A stretch of 64,000 nucleotides of DNA from an uncultured Erythrobacter sp. Lineage in GTDB: Bacteria; Pseudomonadota; Alphaproteobacteria; Sphingomonadales; Sphingomonadaceae. The stretch spans positions 2,489,928 through 2,553,927 of the forward strand of contig CANKYI010000001.1 in NCBI GenBank assembly GCA_947488085.1. Direction: 5' to 3'. Below, piece after piece: positions 25,947 through 35,353 of the stretch (position 1 is the stretch's first letter; every line of letters starts with the position of its first letter). Below the pieces are notes generated by a model, which was not told the DNA's origin, did not search any database, and saw nothing but the letters and a program-made list of their open reading frames with translations. Made by a program: the position numbers and the translations under genes.

Positions 25947-27317
25947 ATGAAGTTCACATTCGTGACTCCGCACTCCCCAAACCGCGTTGACAGAGAGTAC
26001 AATGCGGGGCTGGGGGCTGGCTTTTCAATCGGGAATTCGTTGAGGGCAAAGCTCTTGGAGCTCATGCGCGGGCATATTGCCGAGCCGCCTTTCTCACTGT
26101 TCGGTTATCTCGCGGCAATTGTTGCAAAAAATGGCCACGATGTCCGCGCTGAGGCGGTTGTCCCAGCCGATGGCGTTGCGGTTTTTGCCCCCTCTCTGGC
26201 AAATTTCAATGGCGATTTGGCCGCAATGAAGGAAGCGTCTGCTCGCGAACACGTGAAAGTCGTGGCGGTGGGCAATCTTGCAAGTGCTTTGCCTCAAGAG
26301 TTCGAGGCGATCGCTGATCTGGTTATAAAGGGTGAGCCAGAAAGTCTGTTTCAGAGTTTCATGAACCTCTCTGACTTGCCATCCGGTGTCGTGCAGGCAA
26401 AAGCGGTCGAAGATCTTGACTCTCTCCCCAACCCGGACTGGCGAGCGTTCGCTAAAAACGACAACGCAAACTTCTCATATGCATTCTCTGAAAGCTCATT
26501 CGCGTTTGTTCAGGGCAGTCGCTCCTGCCCCTATACTTGCGAATACTGCCCTTACATCACGACTAGTTCCTATCGGCGACGAAGCGTGGCAAATGTCATT
26601 GACGAAATTATCTCCCTTCGCGACCGCCATGATGTTCGGGCTGTAGTCTTTCGCGACCCGACTTTCACACTCCATCGGCAATGGGTTGTCGAATTCTGCG
26701 AGGCTATGATCAGCCAATCGATAGACGTAAAGTGGGAATGTGAGACGCGTTTCGACCGCATGGACATAGAGCTGGTCCAGCTTATGCGGGACGCGGGTCT
26801 GAGAAGCGTCAAGTTCGGGGTCGAATCAGCAGATGAGCATGTCCTAAAGGACGTAAAACGTCGTCCCGCCAACCTCGTCCATCAGGAAACAATCGTGAGT
26901 GAGTGCAAGCGGCTTGGCGTGTCGGTTGTTGGGTTTTACGTTTTGGCTCTACCGGCTGACACCCGAGAGACGGTCAGATCAACGATCAAATATGCAAAAA
27001 AGCTGAACACTGATATTGCTCGCTTCCATATCTTCACCCCTCTGCCCGGCACACCGCTTTACACATCCGTAAAGGACAGGATTTTTGAATCGAACTGGGA
27101 AAAGTTCGACATGTTCAATGTGGTTTTTCGACACGAACATCTCTCGACGGAGGAGATTTATCGTCTCAAAGAACAAGCATATGTCGAATACTATTTTCGA
27201 CTTGGATATGTAGCTCGCCGGCTTTCAGCCTTATTCACAAAGCTAGCGAGCAAGTTTGGGATCACCCCTCACGCAGTTGCCGAGCCATTGCCCGTCTCCT
27301 CAGGCAAGTCGGCGTAA
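25947..27317 (+). CDS. B12-binding-domain radical SAM protein
   Basis: A 456-residue protein of the cobalamin-type radical SAM class. The N-terminal 150 residues resemble a B12-binding Rossmann domain without a clear DxHxxG, the usual situation in degenerate members. The cluster motif is CPYTCEYC (CX3CX2C, about residues 197-204), followed by SAM-site features such as VFRDPTF and FGVESADEH. Such enzymes methylate unactivated carbons or rearrange rings. It stands alone between a GT2 and the Baeyer-Villiger-like gene, all rightward. The substrate is unknown; hopanoid or glycan methylation are possible. Confidence 0.85.
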   Translation: MKFTFVTPHSPNRVDREYNAGLGAGFSIGNSLRAKLLELMRGHIAEPPFSLFGYLAAIVAKNGHDVRAEAVVPADGVAVFAPSLANFNGDLAAMKEASAREHVKVVAVGNLASALPQEFEAIADLVIKGEPESLFQSFMNLSDLPSGVVQAKAVEDLDSLPNPDWRAFAKNDNANFSYAFSESSFAFVQGSRSCPYTCEYCPYITTSSYRRRSVANVIDEIISLRDRHDVRAVVFRDPTFTLHRQWVVEFCEAMISQSIDVKWECETRFDRMDIELVQLMRDAGLRSVKFGVESADEHVLKDVKRRPANLVHQETIVSECKRLGVSVVGFYVLALPADTRETVRSTIKYAKKLNTDIARFHIFTPLPGTPLYTSVKDRIFESNWEKFDMFNVVFRHEHLSTEEIYRLKEQAYVEYYFRLGYVARRLSALFTKLASKFGITPHAVAEPLPVSSGKSA

Positions 27318-27614
27318 AGGAAAAAGTGGAATTGAAGTGATCTTTCCGAATGATAGCAATCTTGAACACTGAGCAGTCAAGACTTGCTTGAATTTCGTTC
27401 AGCTCGTTGACTACAACACCTTGCCTTCTCTCATTGTGCCCGTGAAGGAGTTTATCGGCATTTCAAAATCCAAATGATAAGCAGCTGCAAACTTAGGTGA
27501 GGGATCTGATACTTCATCATTCCTTGATCCGCTATTCTCGCATGATAGACATGCATTGGTTATTTGGATTGCGTGCTTACGCGAACCAATCGCGTCACCC
27601 GCCCGAGGTATGAG

Positions 27615-29072
27615 ATGACTGATTTGACGGAACATCTTGTCATTGGGACCGGGTTTTCAGGGTTGGCGGTAGCTCACGCGCTTGCCCAAGAAGGTGCGAG
27701 CGATATCACAATCCTTGACCGCGCATCGGAGGTGGGCGGTGTGTGGCACAACAATCGCTATCCGGGATCTGCCTGCGATGTGCCATCATATCTCTATGCT
27801 CTGGAAGGGATGCCGAGATATCCGTGGTCGCGCAAATTTCCTAAGCAAGCAGAGATACTCGATTACCTGAAAACCTGTTTCCAAGTTACTGGGTTGGATC
27901 GTCATCTTCGTCTGAACACGTCAGTTGACTCACTGCATTGGCTCGAAAAGGAGCAGCACTGGCTGGTAAAGTGCGGCGCTGGAAAGCAGTTCAAGGCCCG
28001 ATTTGTTTATGCTGCCACCGGCCAGATGCCGCGCAAGACTATGCCGGACCTAGATGGGTTAGAAGGTTACGAAGGCCATTGGTTCCACTCTAGCGATTGG
28101 CCTGAAGATCTTGACGTTTCAAACAAGCGTGTGGGAGTCGTCGGCACGGGAGCTAGTGGCGTTCAAATGGTGGCTGGTATTGCGAACCAAGCGGCTAAGC
28201 TCACTGTGTTTCAGCGAAACGCGCCCTACATATTCCCGCGCAACGATCGAGATTTCTACGCTTGGGAGCAGCGCCTTTTGAGCGCCAGCCCACTTTGCAG
28301 AAAACTGTACCGATCCTTCCTTTACTGGAAACACGAAGTGAACGGTCTTGCCTACTTCAATTTTCAGTCACTCTTGCAAGTTGTCCGTTACAATACTTTG
28401 CGGCAAATAAAGCGGTTCTTATCGAACACGAAGACGCAGGATGGCGCAAAACCGAACTACTCGCCGGGTTGCAAACGCGTCTTGGTAAACGACGATTACT
28501 ATCCAACCTTCGCACAGTCGCATGTCGAATTGATCACCGCGCAGATCGAGCGTCTGGCGGGACATGATGTGATCTGTTCGGATGGGAGCCGGCATCAGCT
28601 TGATGTTTTGGTTCTGGCAACCGGATTCGATGGCACACAGCCAATGCCGGGTATTAGAGTGGTCGGGAAAGGAGAAGCGAACCTCCACACGCAGTGGGAA
28701 GAATCGGGGGTCCAAGCATTTTACGGCACCCAAGTAAGCGGCTTCCCAAATCTCTTCCTGTTGATTGGTCCGAATGTCGGGCTAGCGCACAACTCCGTGC
28801 TCTACATGATGGAGTCGCAAGTTGACTTCATCAGCCGGATTGTTCGATGGGCAATCCAGACCGGGAAAACCGCTGAGGTTCGCAAAGACATTCAGATGGA
28901 TTTTAACACTCGTTTGGCCAATCGGCTTGAGGGCACGCCATGGCAGATCGGTGGCTGCACAAGTTGGTATCATGATCGGCACAAAAAGAATGTGGGACTA
29001 TGGCCCACCTATACATTTCGTTTCCGTTCGGAGCTTGAGGCCGTTTCTCCTGCGTCTCAAGTCGAAGGTTAG
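27615..29072 (+). CDS. Baeyer-Villiger-type flavin monooxygenase
   Basis: A flavoprotein of 485 residues with the FAD site GTGFSGLA (about 10-17), an NADPH site GTGASGVQ (about 177), and between them YEGHWFHSSDWP (about 155-166), which fits the Baeyer-Villiger fingerprint FxGxxxHxxxWP with Tyr for the first Phe. The frame is open to 27564, but ATG 27615 has GAGG upstream and directly precedes the Rossmann fold. It would oxidise a ketone or aldehyde to an ester, or act as an N-oxidase as some members do. Together with the flavoprotein at 5428 it gives the locus two FMO-type enzymes. Confidence 0.87.
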   Translation: MTDLTEHLVIGTGFSGLAVAHALAQEGASDITILDRASEVGGVWHNNRYPGSACDVPSYLYALEGMPRYPWSRKFPKQAEILDYLKTCFQVTGLDRHLRLNTSVDSLHWLEKEQHWLVKCGAGKQFKARFVYAATGQMPRKTMPDLDGLEGYEGHWFHSSDWPEDLDVSNKRVGVVGTGASGVQMVAGIANQAAKLTVFQRNAPYIFPRNDRDFYAWEQRLLSASPLCRKLYRSFLYWKHEVNGLAYFNFQSLLQVVRYNTLRQIKRFLSNTKTQDGAKPNYSPGCKRVLVNDDYYPTFAQSHVELITAQIERLAGHDVICSDGSRHQLDVLVLATGFDGTQPMPGIRVVGKGEANLHTQWEESGVQAFYGTQVSGFPNLFLLIGPNVGLAHNSVLYMMESQVDFISRIVRWAIQTGKTAEVRKDIQMDFNTRLANRLEGTPWQIGGCTSWYHDRHKKNVGLWPTYTFRFRSELEAVSPASQVEG

Positions 29073-29517
29073 ATGATAGGGCCCCTTCAGCTTTTACCCT
29101 TTCGAGGACCGATCCAACCTGTTCCACGGCAGGTTTCGATAGCACGACTTGGCATTATCACCGATCACCATAGCTTTAGCCAAACCGCCGCTGCTGGCGG
29201 AGCGGCTTCACGAAGAGCTTCTAGTGACATAGCATCGTCAGGCCAGCCGCTTGAGCACCGCATTGTTGGAAGCCTCTCATGCGCGCGCTTCGGTTGATGC
29301 AGCCAAAGTGGATTGGACGTCTTCAGTCTGCCTCACTGCATCACCGCCCCTCAAAAGTTTGCCGAGTCAATCGCCTGGAACAATTTGAAAGGTACCGTCA
29401 GTAGCGAACAAAGTGCGGGCTTGGCGTTGGTAGACCGCGATACTTCCAACGCACGCTTTGGACGTAGAGAACATCCGGAAAATTGGATCGTGTAGTTCGT
29501 ATGAGGATCCCAACCCT
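29073..29517. other. Gene-free region before the Gfo/Idh gene
   Basis: About 445 bases with several short frames in all phases but no start-plus-ribosome-site combination or recognisable domain. It may contain a decayed gene. No tRNA, repeat or terminator was seen. Confidence 0.35.
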
Positions 29518-30513
29518 ATGATAAATCACCCAATCCGCATTGGTATCTTGGGTGCAGCAAAGATCGCACCAATGGCGGTTATCAAACCTGCTGCCGACAA
29601 TGAAAATGCGGTGGTTCAATCGGTCGCTGCCCGTTCGAAGGCACGAGCGGAAATCTATGCCAACACGCATGGTATTCCGCATGTGGCGGAGGATTATGCC
29701 TCGCTGATTGCACGCGAGGACATCGATTTAATCTACGTGCCTCTGCCTCCCGCTCAGCATCTGCATTGGACTCTGGAGGCGGTAAGGGCAGGTAAGCATG
29801 TGCTATGTGAGAAGCCCTTTGCCTTAAACGCCCATGAAGCTGTGCAAATGGTTGAGGCAGGCAAGCGCCACAATCGCCACGTGATCGAAGCTTTTCACTA
29901 CCGGTTCCACCCGCTTTATAGGCGACTGCAAGAGTTAGTTGAGGAGCTCGGCGCTATTCGCAAATTCAGCGCAAAATTCCATGCACCCATTCTTAATCGC
30001 AAAGACGAGCTTCGCTATATCCCTCATTTGGGAGGAGGCGCGCTGATGGATTTGGGATGCTATCCGGTGCACTTGTGCCGTTCTATATTGGGCAAGGAGC
30101 CCGAAGTGGCAGCGGCGAAAGCACAATGGCACAAACATGGCGTTGATCAGGCCATGACAGCCACGCTGACTTTTCCATCAGGTGTGAACGCAGAGATATC
30201 CTGCTCGATGAAGGCCCTACAAATACCCAAGATAACCGCTGAGATTTGGGGGGAAAGCGGCAAGTTGCAGGTCAACAATTTTGTGCTTCCACACTTGGCC
30301 CATAAGGTAAGGCTTAGAACCTTGCAGAGAAGCTGGAAAGGCCAAGTGGATGGCAAGAGCACATACTCACACCAGCTAGAGCATCTGGTAAGTGTTTTAC
30401 GTGGGGAGGAACAACCAGTCACAGGCGGTAGCGACTCGATTGCCACGATGGCTGTAATTGACGCAATATATGCAGCAGCGCGGAACGCAGAGGCGCAAAG
30501 CGCACCAGGATAG
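29518..30513 (+). CDS. Gfo/Idh/MocA family oxidoreductase
   Basis: A 331-residue NAD(P)-dependent dehydrogenase. The N-terminal nucleotide site reads GILGAAKIAP (about 8-17), and the family lysine motif is CEKPFA (about 97-102). A His-rich active-site block EAFHYRFHP follows near 127-135. Family members oxidise or reduce sugars, inositols and trans-dihydrodiols. ATG 29518 begins the domain; an in-frame ATG at 29458 adds residues without family similarity. It is the last gene before the integrated element and fits nucleotide-sugar or sugar processing in the glycan locus. Confidence 0.87.
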   Translation: MINHPIRIGILGAAKIAPMAVIKPAADNENAVVQSVAARSKARAEIYANTHGIPHVAEDYASLIAREDIDLIYVPLPPAQHLHWTLEAVRAGKHVLCEKPFALNAHEAVQMVEAGKRHNRHVIEAFHYRFHPLYRRLQELVEELGAIRKFSAKFHAPILNRKDELRYIPHLGGGALMDLGCYPVHLCRSILGKEPEVAAAKAQWHKHGVDQAMTATLTFPSGVNAEISCSMKALQIPKITAEIWGESGKLQVNNFVLPHLAHKVRLRTLQRSWKGQVDGKSTYSHQLEHLVSVLRGEEQPVTGGSDSIATMAVIDAIYAAARNAEAQSAPG

Positions 30514-30543
30514 GGTTCAAAGCCACATATTTGTGGCGCTCAA

Positions 30544-30589
30544 TGGCGCACCCGACAGGATTCGAACCTGTGACCTCTGCCTTCGGAGG
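30544..30589 (-). tRNA. 3' half of tRNA-Arg(CCG), attachment-site remnant
   Basis: Read on the reverse strand this is the anticodon loop CTCCGAA (anticodon CCG), the 3' anticodon stem GGCAG, variable loop, a perfect T arm (ACAGG TTCGAAT CCTGT), the acceptor 3' strand and an encoded CCA. The 5' half is missing: upstream bases do not pair with GGCAG and no D arm or acceptor 5' strand is present. This is what is left at one end when an element inserts into a tRNA gene, and the integrase gene starts about 180 bases away. It is therefore the likely att core. No second copy is visible in the window. Confidence 0.85.
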
Positions 30590-30718
30590 ATCTACTACGG
30601 CCTTTCCGAAACATGCGATAGAGCACGTCTTTATACGATAAAGCGTTGAAAAAGATTGTTTTTCTGAAGCGCTCCACCGAAGTCTCTATCCAAACGCAGG
30701 TCGCGATTTCCGCCCTAC

Positions 30719-30738
30719 TGCTTACGCAGTGCTTACGC
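30719..30738. repeat. Tandem 9-base direct repeat near integrase, possible arm-type sites
   Basis: TGCTTACGC occurs at 30719-30727 and again at 30730-30738, a period of 11 bases, between the tRNA remnant and the integrase start. Such short repeats next to att cores often bind the N-terminal domain of tyrosine integrases. Confidence 0.35.
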
Positions 30739-30766
30739 GGGACCGGCCGGAAAGGTGCGACTTCTC

Positions 30767-32107
30767 ATGCCAAAACTCACCAAGCGCGTCGTGGATGCGG
30801 CCGAGGTCCTAGAAAAAGACTACGTCATCTGGGACGACGAACTGCCCGGGTTCGGGCTACGTGTCTTCAAGTCAGGAAAGCGGAGTTACGTTCTTCAATA
30901 CCGGGCTGCTGGTCGATCGCGACGCTACAGTATCGGTCTTCATGGCGTCTGGACGCCGGACACGGCGCGGAAGGAAGCCAGGGTTCAACTAGGCAAGGTC
31001 GCTCAGGGCGAGAACCCAGCCGAAGAACGCTTGATCCAGCGCAATGCCATCACCGTCGAAGAACTCGCCGCTCAATACATCGACGCGATGAATGCTGGTC
31101 TTATTCTCGGCAAAGGCGGGCGACCCAAAAAGCCGGATACGATCTACACAGATATCGGTCGCATCAACGGCCACATCATCCCATTGATCGGTAAACGGCG
31201 TGTCCAAGATCTGACGAAGGCCAACGTCACCAAGATGATGAATGATGTCGTCTCGGGTAAAACCAAGGCGGTGCGCAAGACTGCCAACAAGCGTGGCAAA
31301 TCGATCCTACGAGGTGGGCGCGGCACAGCGAGCCGCTGTGTCGGACTCGTCGGCTCAATGCTCGCCTACGCGATCAGCATGGGGATTATCGAACACAACG
31401 TCGCCCATGGCATCAGAAAGCCCAAGGATCAGGTCCGAGATCGTCGGCTGAGCGAGGATGAGTACCGTCTTCTCGGCACAATACTACGCAAGGCTGGCGA
31501 TGACCCCGAACTCGCTCCGACCGTGGCGATCACCCGGTTGCTGGCTCTCACAGGCTGCCGTCGCGGAGAGATCATTTCTCTCAAATGGCGTGAGGTCGAT
31601 TTTGAGAACAGCTGCCTGCGTCTGACGGACTCAAAGGAAGGCGCTTCGACCCGACCGATCGGCCTGCCTGTTATCGAGCTTCTAGAGGAGCGCCGGAAGG
31701 TGGTCTCAGGCGAGCACGTGTTCCCTGGAATACGAGGATCAGACACCTTCGGCAGCTTTCCGAACCAGTGGCAGAAGATATTCGGTGGAGGCGTACTTCC
31801 TGACTTCACTGCCCACATTTTGAGGCATTGTTTCGCGAGTATCGCGAACGATCTGGGTTTCACGGAGAGCACCATTGCCGCACTCGTCGGGCATTCGACT
31901 GGATCGATTACGAGCAAATACATCCATTCGCTCGACAGCGTGTTGATCATGGCCGCCGATACGGTTTCCGGCTACATTCACGGACTACTCGCCGGTGTCG
32001 AGTTCAAGCGCACCGCATATGCCCTCGATCGAACCTCACGGCGTGAGGCTCTGTCACGGTTCTTGGCGCAGTCCAGTAAAACGGATGCAGTCGCTGAAAG
32101 ACAATAG
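30767..32107 (+). CDS. Tyrosine-type site-specific integrase
   Basis: A 446-residue recombinase of the P4/alphaproteobacterial island type: an N-terminal arm-binding domain starting PKLTKRVVDA, a core-binding helix domain, and a catalytic domain with the first Arg in LTGCRRGEI, the HILRH motif, the second His in VGHST and the nucleophile Tyr in SKYIH. All catalytic residues are present, so it should be active. ATG 30767 is preferred; a GTG lies twelve bases upstream. The gene faces into the element from the tRNA-Arg remnant it presumably recognises. Confidence 0.93.
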   Translation: MPKLTKRVVDAAEVLEKDYVIWDDELPGFGLRVFKSGKRSYVLQYRAAGRSRRYSIGLHGVWTPDTARKEARVQLGKVAQGENPAEERLIQRNAITVEELAAQYIDAMNAGLILGKGGRPKKPDTIYTDIGRINGHIIPLIGKRRVQDLTKANVTKMMNDVVSGKTKAVRKTANKRGKSILRGGRGTASRCVGLVGSMLAYAISMGIIEHNVAHGIRKPKDQVRDRRLSEDEYRLLGTILRKAGDDPELAPTVAITRLLALTGCRRGEIISLKWREVDFENSCLRLTDSKEGASTRPIGLPVIELLEERRKVVSGEHVFPGIRGSDTFGSFPNQWQKIFGGGVLPDFTAHILRHCFASIANDLGFTESTIAALVGHSTGSITSKYIHSLDSVLIMAADTVSGYIHGLLAGVEFKRTAYALDRTSRREALSRFLAQSSKTDAVAERQ

Positions 32108-32302
32108 GAGACCGTGTTGTATGCGTAGTCTCAGCCGTTGTGTGGCTCGATCACGAAGCCCGGAACATACCAGCCTGATTGGGGGCTTCAATAGTCCGCC
32201 AGTACACTAATACTGCAATTGCGTATCACGATTGTCTATATCATGACTTTTCAACCTCGGCTTTGAATAGCTTCAGCGCTTGATTTCATATACGGAAATG
32301 GG

Positions 32303-32776
32303 ATGGCATTCTCGAATCCGGAAGTTTACATCAATGAGTTGGCACGACCACTTTGCCTGCGGCTTCGGGCCGAGCCAACCAGCTATGAGCTTGCGATTTC
32401 AAGTTGCATCATTCTGTACCATTTCGCTGACGTGGTTGCTTACGTCCGGGGTGTTAAAGCAAGCGAAATTGCAGATGAGCTGGCTGCGAAAATTCCCGAC
32501 TTTCATACGATCAGAGCACTCGCAAACGCAGGCAAGCATGTCGAACTAACGCGTCATCCGAATTCTGAACTTGTGGGCTTGCGCGCGGAACACCTAGTCA
32601 GAGGAAAGGGAACTGCCCTCAGCGATGGCACCTGCTTTTCGGAAGGATCAAGTTCTTCAGATACTCTCGATACGGTGGTAGTCGAGACACCCGATGGAAA
32701 GAGGCACGATGTGCTGTTGCTGTGCCTGACTGTTTTGGAGGCACTGAGCACCGACAAGGAGCTCTTTCAAGTATAG
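32303..32776 (+). CDS. Hypothetical protein beside the defence genes
   Basis: A 157-residue soluble protein with a purine-rich stretch (GGAAATGGG) before the ATG. The N-terminal 80 residues look helical, with ELAISSCIILYHFADVV and IRALANAGKHVELT, and the C-terminal part is polar. The helical half with an internal Lys-His resembles HEPN-like folds only vaguely, without a clear RxxxxH site. It is not recognised. It stands between the integrase and the ABC-3C system, opposite in direction to the latter. Confidence 0.6.
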   Translation: MAFSNPEVYINELARPLCLRLRAEPTSYELAISSCIILYHFADVVAYVRGVKASEIADELAAKIPDFHTIRALANAGKHVELTRHPNSELVGLRAEHLVRGKGTALSDGTCFSEGSSSSDTLDTVVVETPDGKRHDVLLLCLTVLEALSTDKELFQV

Positions 32777-32909
32777 AAACGCAAATTGGGAGGGCCAGCC
32801 GCTGACCAAGGACGCGCTTTTGCCATTCGGTCGTGGATGGTGATTGCTCTGTAATTCTCGTGAATGCTGCGTATGCCTCTTATGCTTTCGACGAGTACGA
32901 GATACTTAC

Positions 32910-34847
32910 TTAAGTCGCGTCTGGCCAGTCTCGAGGCACTAGCGCTTTCTGACCTCGCCATTCTTCGACTATTGCAGTCTCAAACCAATCTTCGCGAAGG
33001 TGTGCGTGATCGAGAACAATCAGCTGGAATGGAGACTCAATCTCGTTGCAAGCCTGCTGCATAAGCTCGAACAATGCGCGCACCGCGCGCCTATCGGCAT
33101 CAAGCTCAATCTCATCCAAACCTCCAGCCTCGCTGTCAGGCGGATAGTAGGCCTGCGTTGGTTGGTCGAATATCAGAAACGCAGGGACCGGCCGTTCCCG
33201 CCGGCGCAACCACCAATGCAATGCCAGGTGGCTCACGACGTGATAGCCAACCCAATTTTCACCGCTACCGATACGACTGAGAGGAATTGGGCCATCCTCG
33301 GTGTTCGCAACAACGGTCAACTTTGCAAGATCCAGACGCAGCGAACTTCCGCTATGCTCCAAATCCAGGTGTTGCGAGTAGTCGGTCATTTTTTCGCTAA
33401 TGAAGCTGAGAATAGTCTCAAGCTTTGACGCTGTCTCGTCGTTGTTCAAACGCTCTTTGACAGCGGCAATCAATTTGCGGACCTCATCAGTCTCCTCGGC
33501 GACGGCCGAGTCAGTGTCAGTCGGTTCAAAGACCTCAACGAAATCAGAAAGTCTTCCCAGATACCGGGCGCGAGCAACCAGCTGACTCTGTGCCTCACGC
33601 GCACTTTGATCTTCGGATACCGCGCGGTTCAATTCGCCTTGAGTTAAGCGCAACGCCTCAGTTGCGTTGGAGATTTGACCTTCTAGCTCTGTGATGTGGG
33701 TCTGAATGTGCGGGCTTTCGCGGTAAACGCCTTGAAGCTGCCTTTCGACGTTTTCAAGCGATGCGTTTAATGCAGACGCAGCAGGTATCGGATGCTCAAG
33801 ATCGTTTTCACAGAGTGGACAGTTCTGTATTGCACCATCCCCTGACTTGTACAAACCAACGCTCTTCAAGCGCGCTCGCTGTTCAGATGCTTCACGCGAG
33901 TATGCGGTTTGGTCAGAAAGAAACGAACGTGCCGCTCGCAAATCTTGGTTCAGCTCGCCGAGCCTGGCTTGAAGTGTCGATTGCTCGCCACGTAGCCTCT
34001 CAATCGTCTCTCCAAAATCGGGAACAACGCCAGCTGCGCTAACTTCTGTCTTGGCGACCTCAGCGAGATACGAAAACACACTATCATCAACTGGTTGGTA
34101 GTCTTGAGGGATCAATCCAGTCCGTTTTCCCTCATTGACAATCCGAGTAACCCTGTTTCTGTTGGTTTGCACCGCTTGCGACTGCTGGTTTTGGCGCCCC
34201 TCCAGTTCGCGCAATCTCCTCTGCAAGTCATCGAGCTCGCCCATGAGCAAGAAGTGTTTCTCGTCAACCGCTCCCAGAAAAAACGGCAATGTGTCCTTCA
34301 AAGCTTGTGGAAGGAACTGCTCATTCATTCTGTGGAAGAGCTGATCCTGACTCGCGATTGTGTTTTGTTTTTGGAAGCACAGCCACAGCGCATGGGCAAT
34401 GTTTGCTTCTAGCGGATCCCTCGAACCAGTGGATGGTCTATGCTCGTTCTCTACAATTCCTGCAAAGCGCGTAGCGAATGCCTTGAGACTGTTCTCCGTA
34501 GTATTTTTCTCGATCTCATCGAGCTCAGGAAATCTGTCAATCGTGCCCCGCTGCAAATACACTTTTGACCCCGTGCTTGCGCCTGGTCCAGGATTGTCGC
34601 GAGCGATCAAGACTTCATCCTCGCCCTTCGTAAGGTGTAAGGCAAACCAAGCGACCTTCTTGCGAATTGCTCCTTCTGCTACGTTAAAGCTCCCTCGACC
34701 AAGGCAATAATCGACGATGTCGATTATGGCAGATTTACCAGTTTTGGATTTGCCCGTGATGATGTTGAGACCATCCACGTCAAAATCGATCGTTCTGATT
34801 TCGCCCTCGTGACTGTACAGCACCATTGTCTTGATAGAAAAGCTCAC
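32910..34847 (-). CDS. DUF3732 SMC-like ATPase of an ABC-3C defence system
   Basis: A 645-residue SMC/Rad50-like ATPase: Walker A ITGKSKTGKSAI near the N-terminus, long coiled-coil arms (about 200-460) broken by a CPLC hook-like pair, then RIGSGENWVGYH (signature-like) and Walker B FLIFDQPTQAYYP. This is the DUF3732 architecture, the ATPase of three-component ABC systems predicted to sense invading nucleic acid. The start is taken as GTG 34847, which overlaps the stop of the middle-component gene as GTGA; a GTG at 34862 is also in frame. It is the last gene of the three-gene operon. Confidence 0.87.
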   Translation of the reverse strand: MSFSIKTMVLYSHEGEIRTIDFDVDGLNIITGKSKTGKSAIIDIVDYCLGRGSFNVAEGAIRKKVAWFALHLTKGEDEVLIARDNPGPGASTGSKVYLQRGTIDRFPELDEIEKNTTENSLKAFATRFAGIVENEHRPSTGSRDPLEANIAHALWLCFQKQNTIASQDQLFHRMNEQFLPQALKDTLPFFLGAVDEKHFLLMGELDDLQRRLRELEGRQNQQSQAVQTNRNRVTRIVNEGKRTGLIPQDYQPVDDSVFSYLAEVAKTEVSAAGVVPDFGETIERLRGEQSTLQARLGELNQDLRAARSFLSDQTAYSREASEQRARLKSVGLYKSGDGAIQNCPLCENDLEHPIPAASALNASLENVERQLQGVYRESPHIQTHITELEGQISNATEALRLTQGELNRAVSEDQSAREAQSQLVARARYLGRLSDFVEVFEPTDTDSAVAEETDEVRKLIAAVKERLNNDETASKLETILSFISEKMTDYSQHLDLEHSGSSLRLDLAKLTVVANTEDGPIPLSRIGSGENWVGYHVVSHLALHWWLRRRERPVPAFLIFDQPTQAYYPPDSEAGGLDEIELDADRRAVRALFELMQQACNEIESPFQLIVLDHAHLREDWFETAIVEEWRGQKALVPRDWPDAT

Positions 34848-35353
34848 GGTCGCACCCCCCACGCAGCGAGAATTGAGGACTCTGATCCTGACTTGGCAAA
34901 CCAGCGCCCCATAAACTTTGTTCGATCAATGATATCCCGCGTTTCCGCGGTCGTATCGTCAACAAAGCTCTTCGGAAAATGTGCCTTCTTAGGTCCAAGA
35001 CACAAATGGTGACCATCAGCGACCTGCATAACTTCATGGGCCATTGCGAACATCGTTGCTTCTCGAAAGTAGGGCATCAGTCCAGTCAAGCGATCAGGAA
35101 AACCCACTAACAGATCTTCATTTCCCTGCAGCCATTCATAGAGCGAACTGACGATCGAATACGGCAGCCTCCTCCGTGATCCACCATGGAGCGAGATCGC
35201 AAGCGCAACCGCTACCAGTGTTACTGGCGCCGACCCGCTCTGCTTGCTGCCATAGGCTTTCACAAATTCATAAGCCAACGAACCCAAGAACGCAGGGTTG
35301 AAAAGACGCGACTCTTCAGGCGCGCGCCTTTCCCATGGTGCGAGCCTAGGCAT
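34844..35353 (-). CDS. ABC-3C system middle component
   Basis: A 169-residue helical protein beginning with PWERRAPEESRLFNPAFLGSL, the sentence typical of middle-component proteins that sit between effector and ATPase genes in ABC three-component systems. Its ends overlap the flanking genes by eight and four bases, so all three are made together. The family role is presumed to be a connector or adaptor between the sensor ATPase and the effector; no catalytic residues are expected. Confidence 0.85.
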   Translation of the reverse strand: MPRLAPWERRAPEESRLFNPAFLGSLAYEFVKAYGSKQSGSAPVTLVAVALAISLHGGSRRRLPYSIVSSLYEWLQGNEDLLVGFPDRLTGLMPYFREATMFAMAHEVMQVADGHHLCLGPKKAHFPKSFVDDTTAETRDIIDRTKFMGRWFAKSGSESSILAAWGVRP

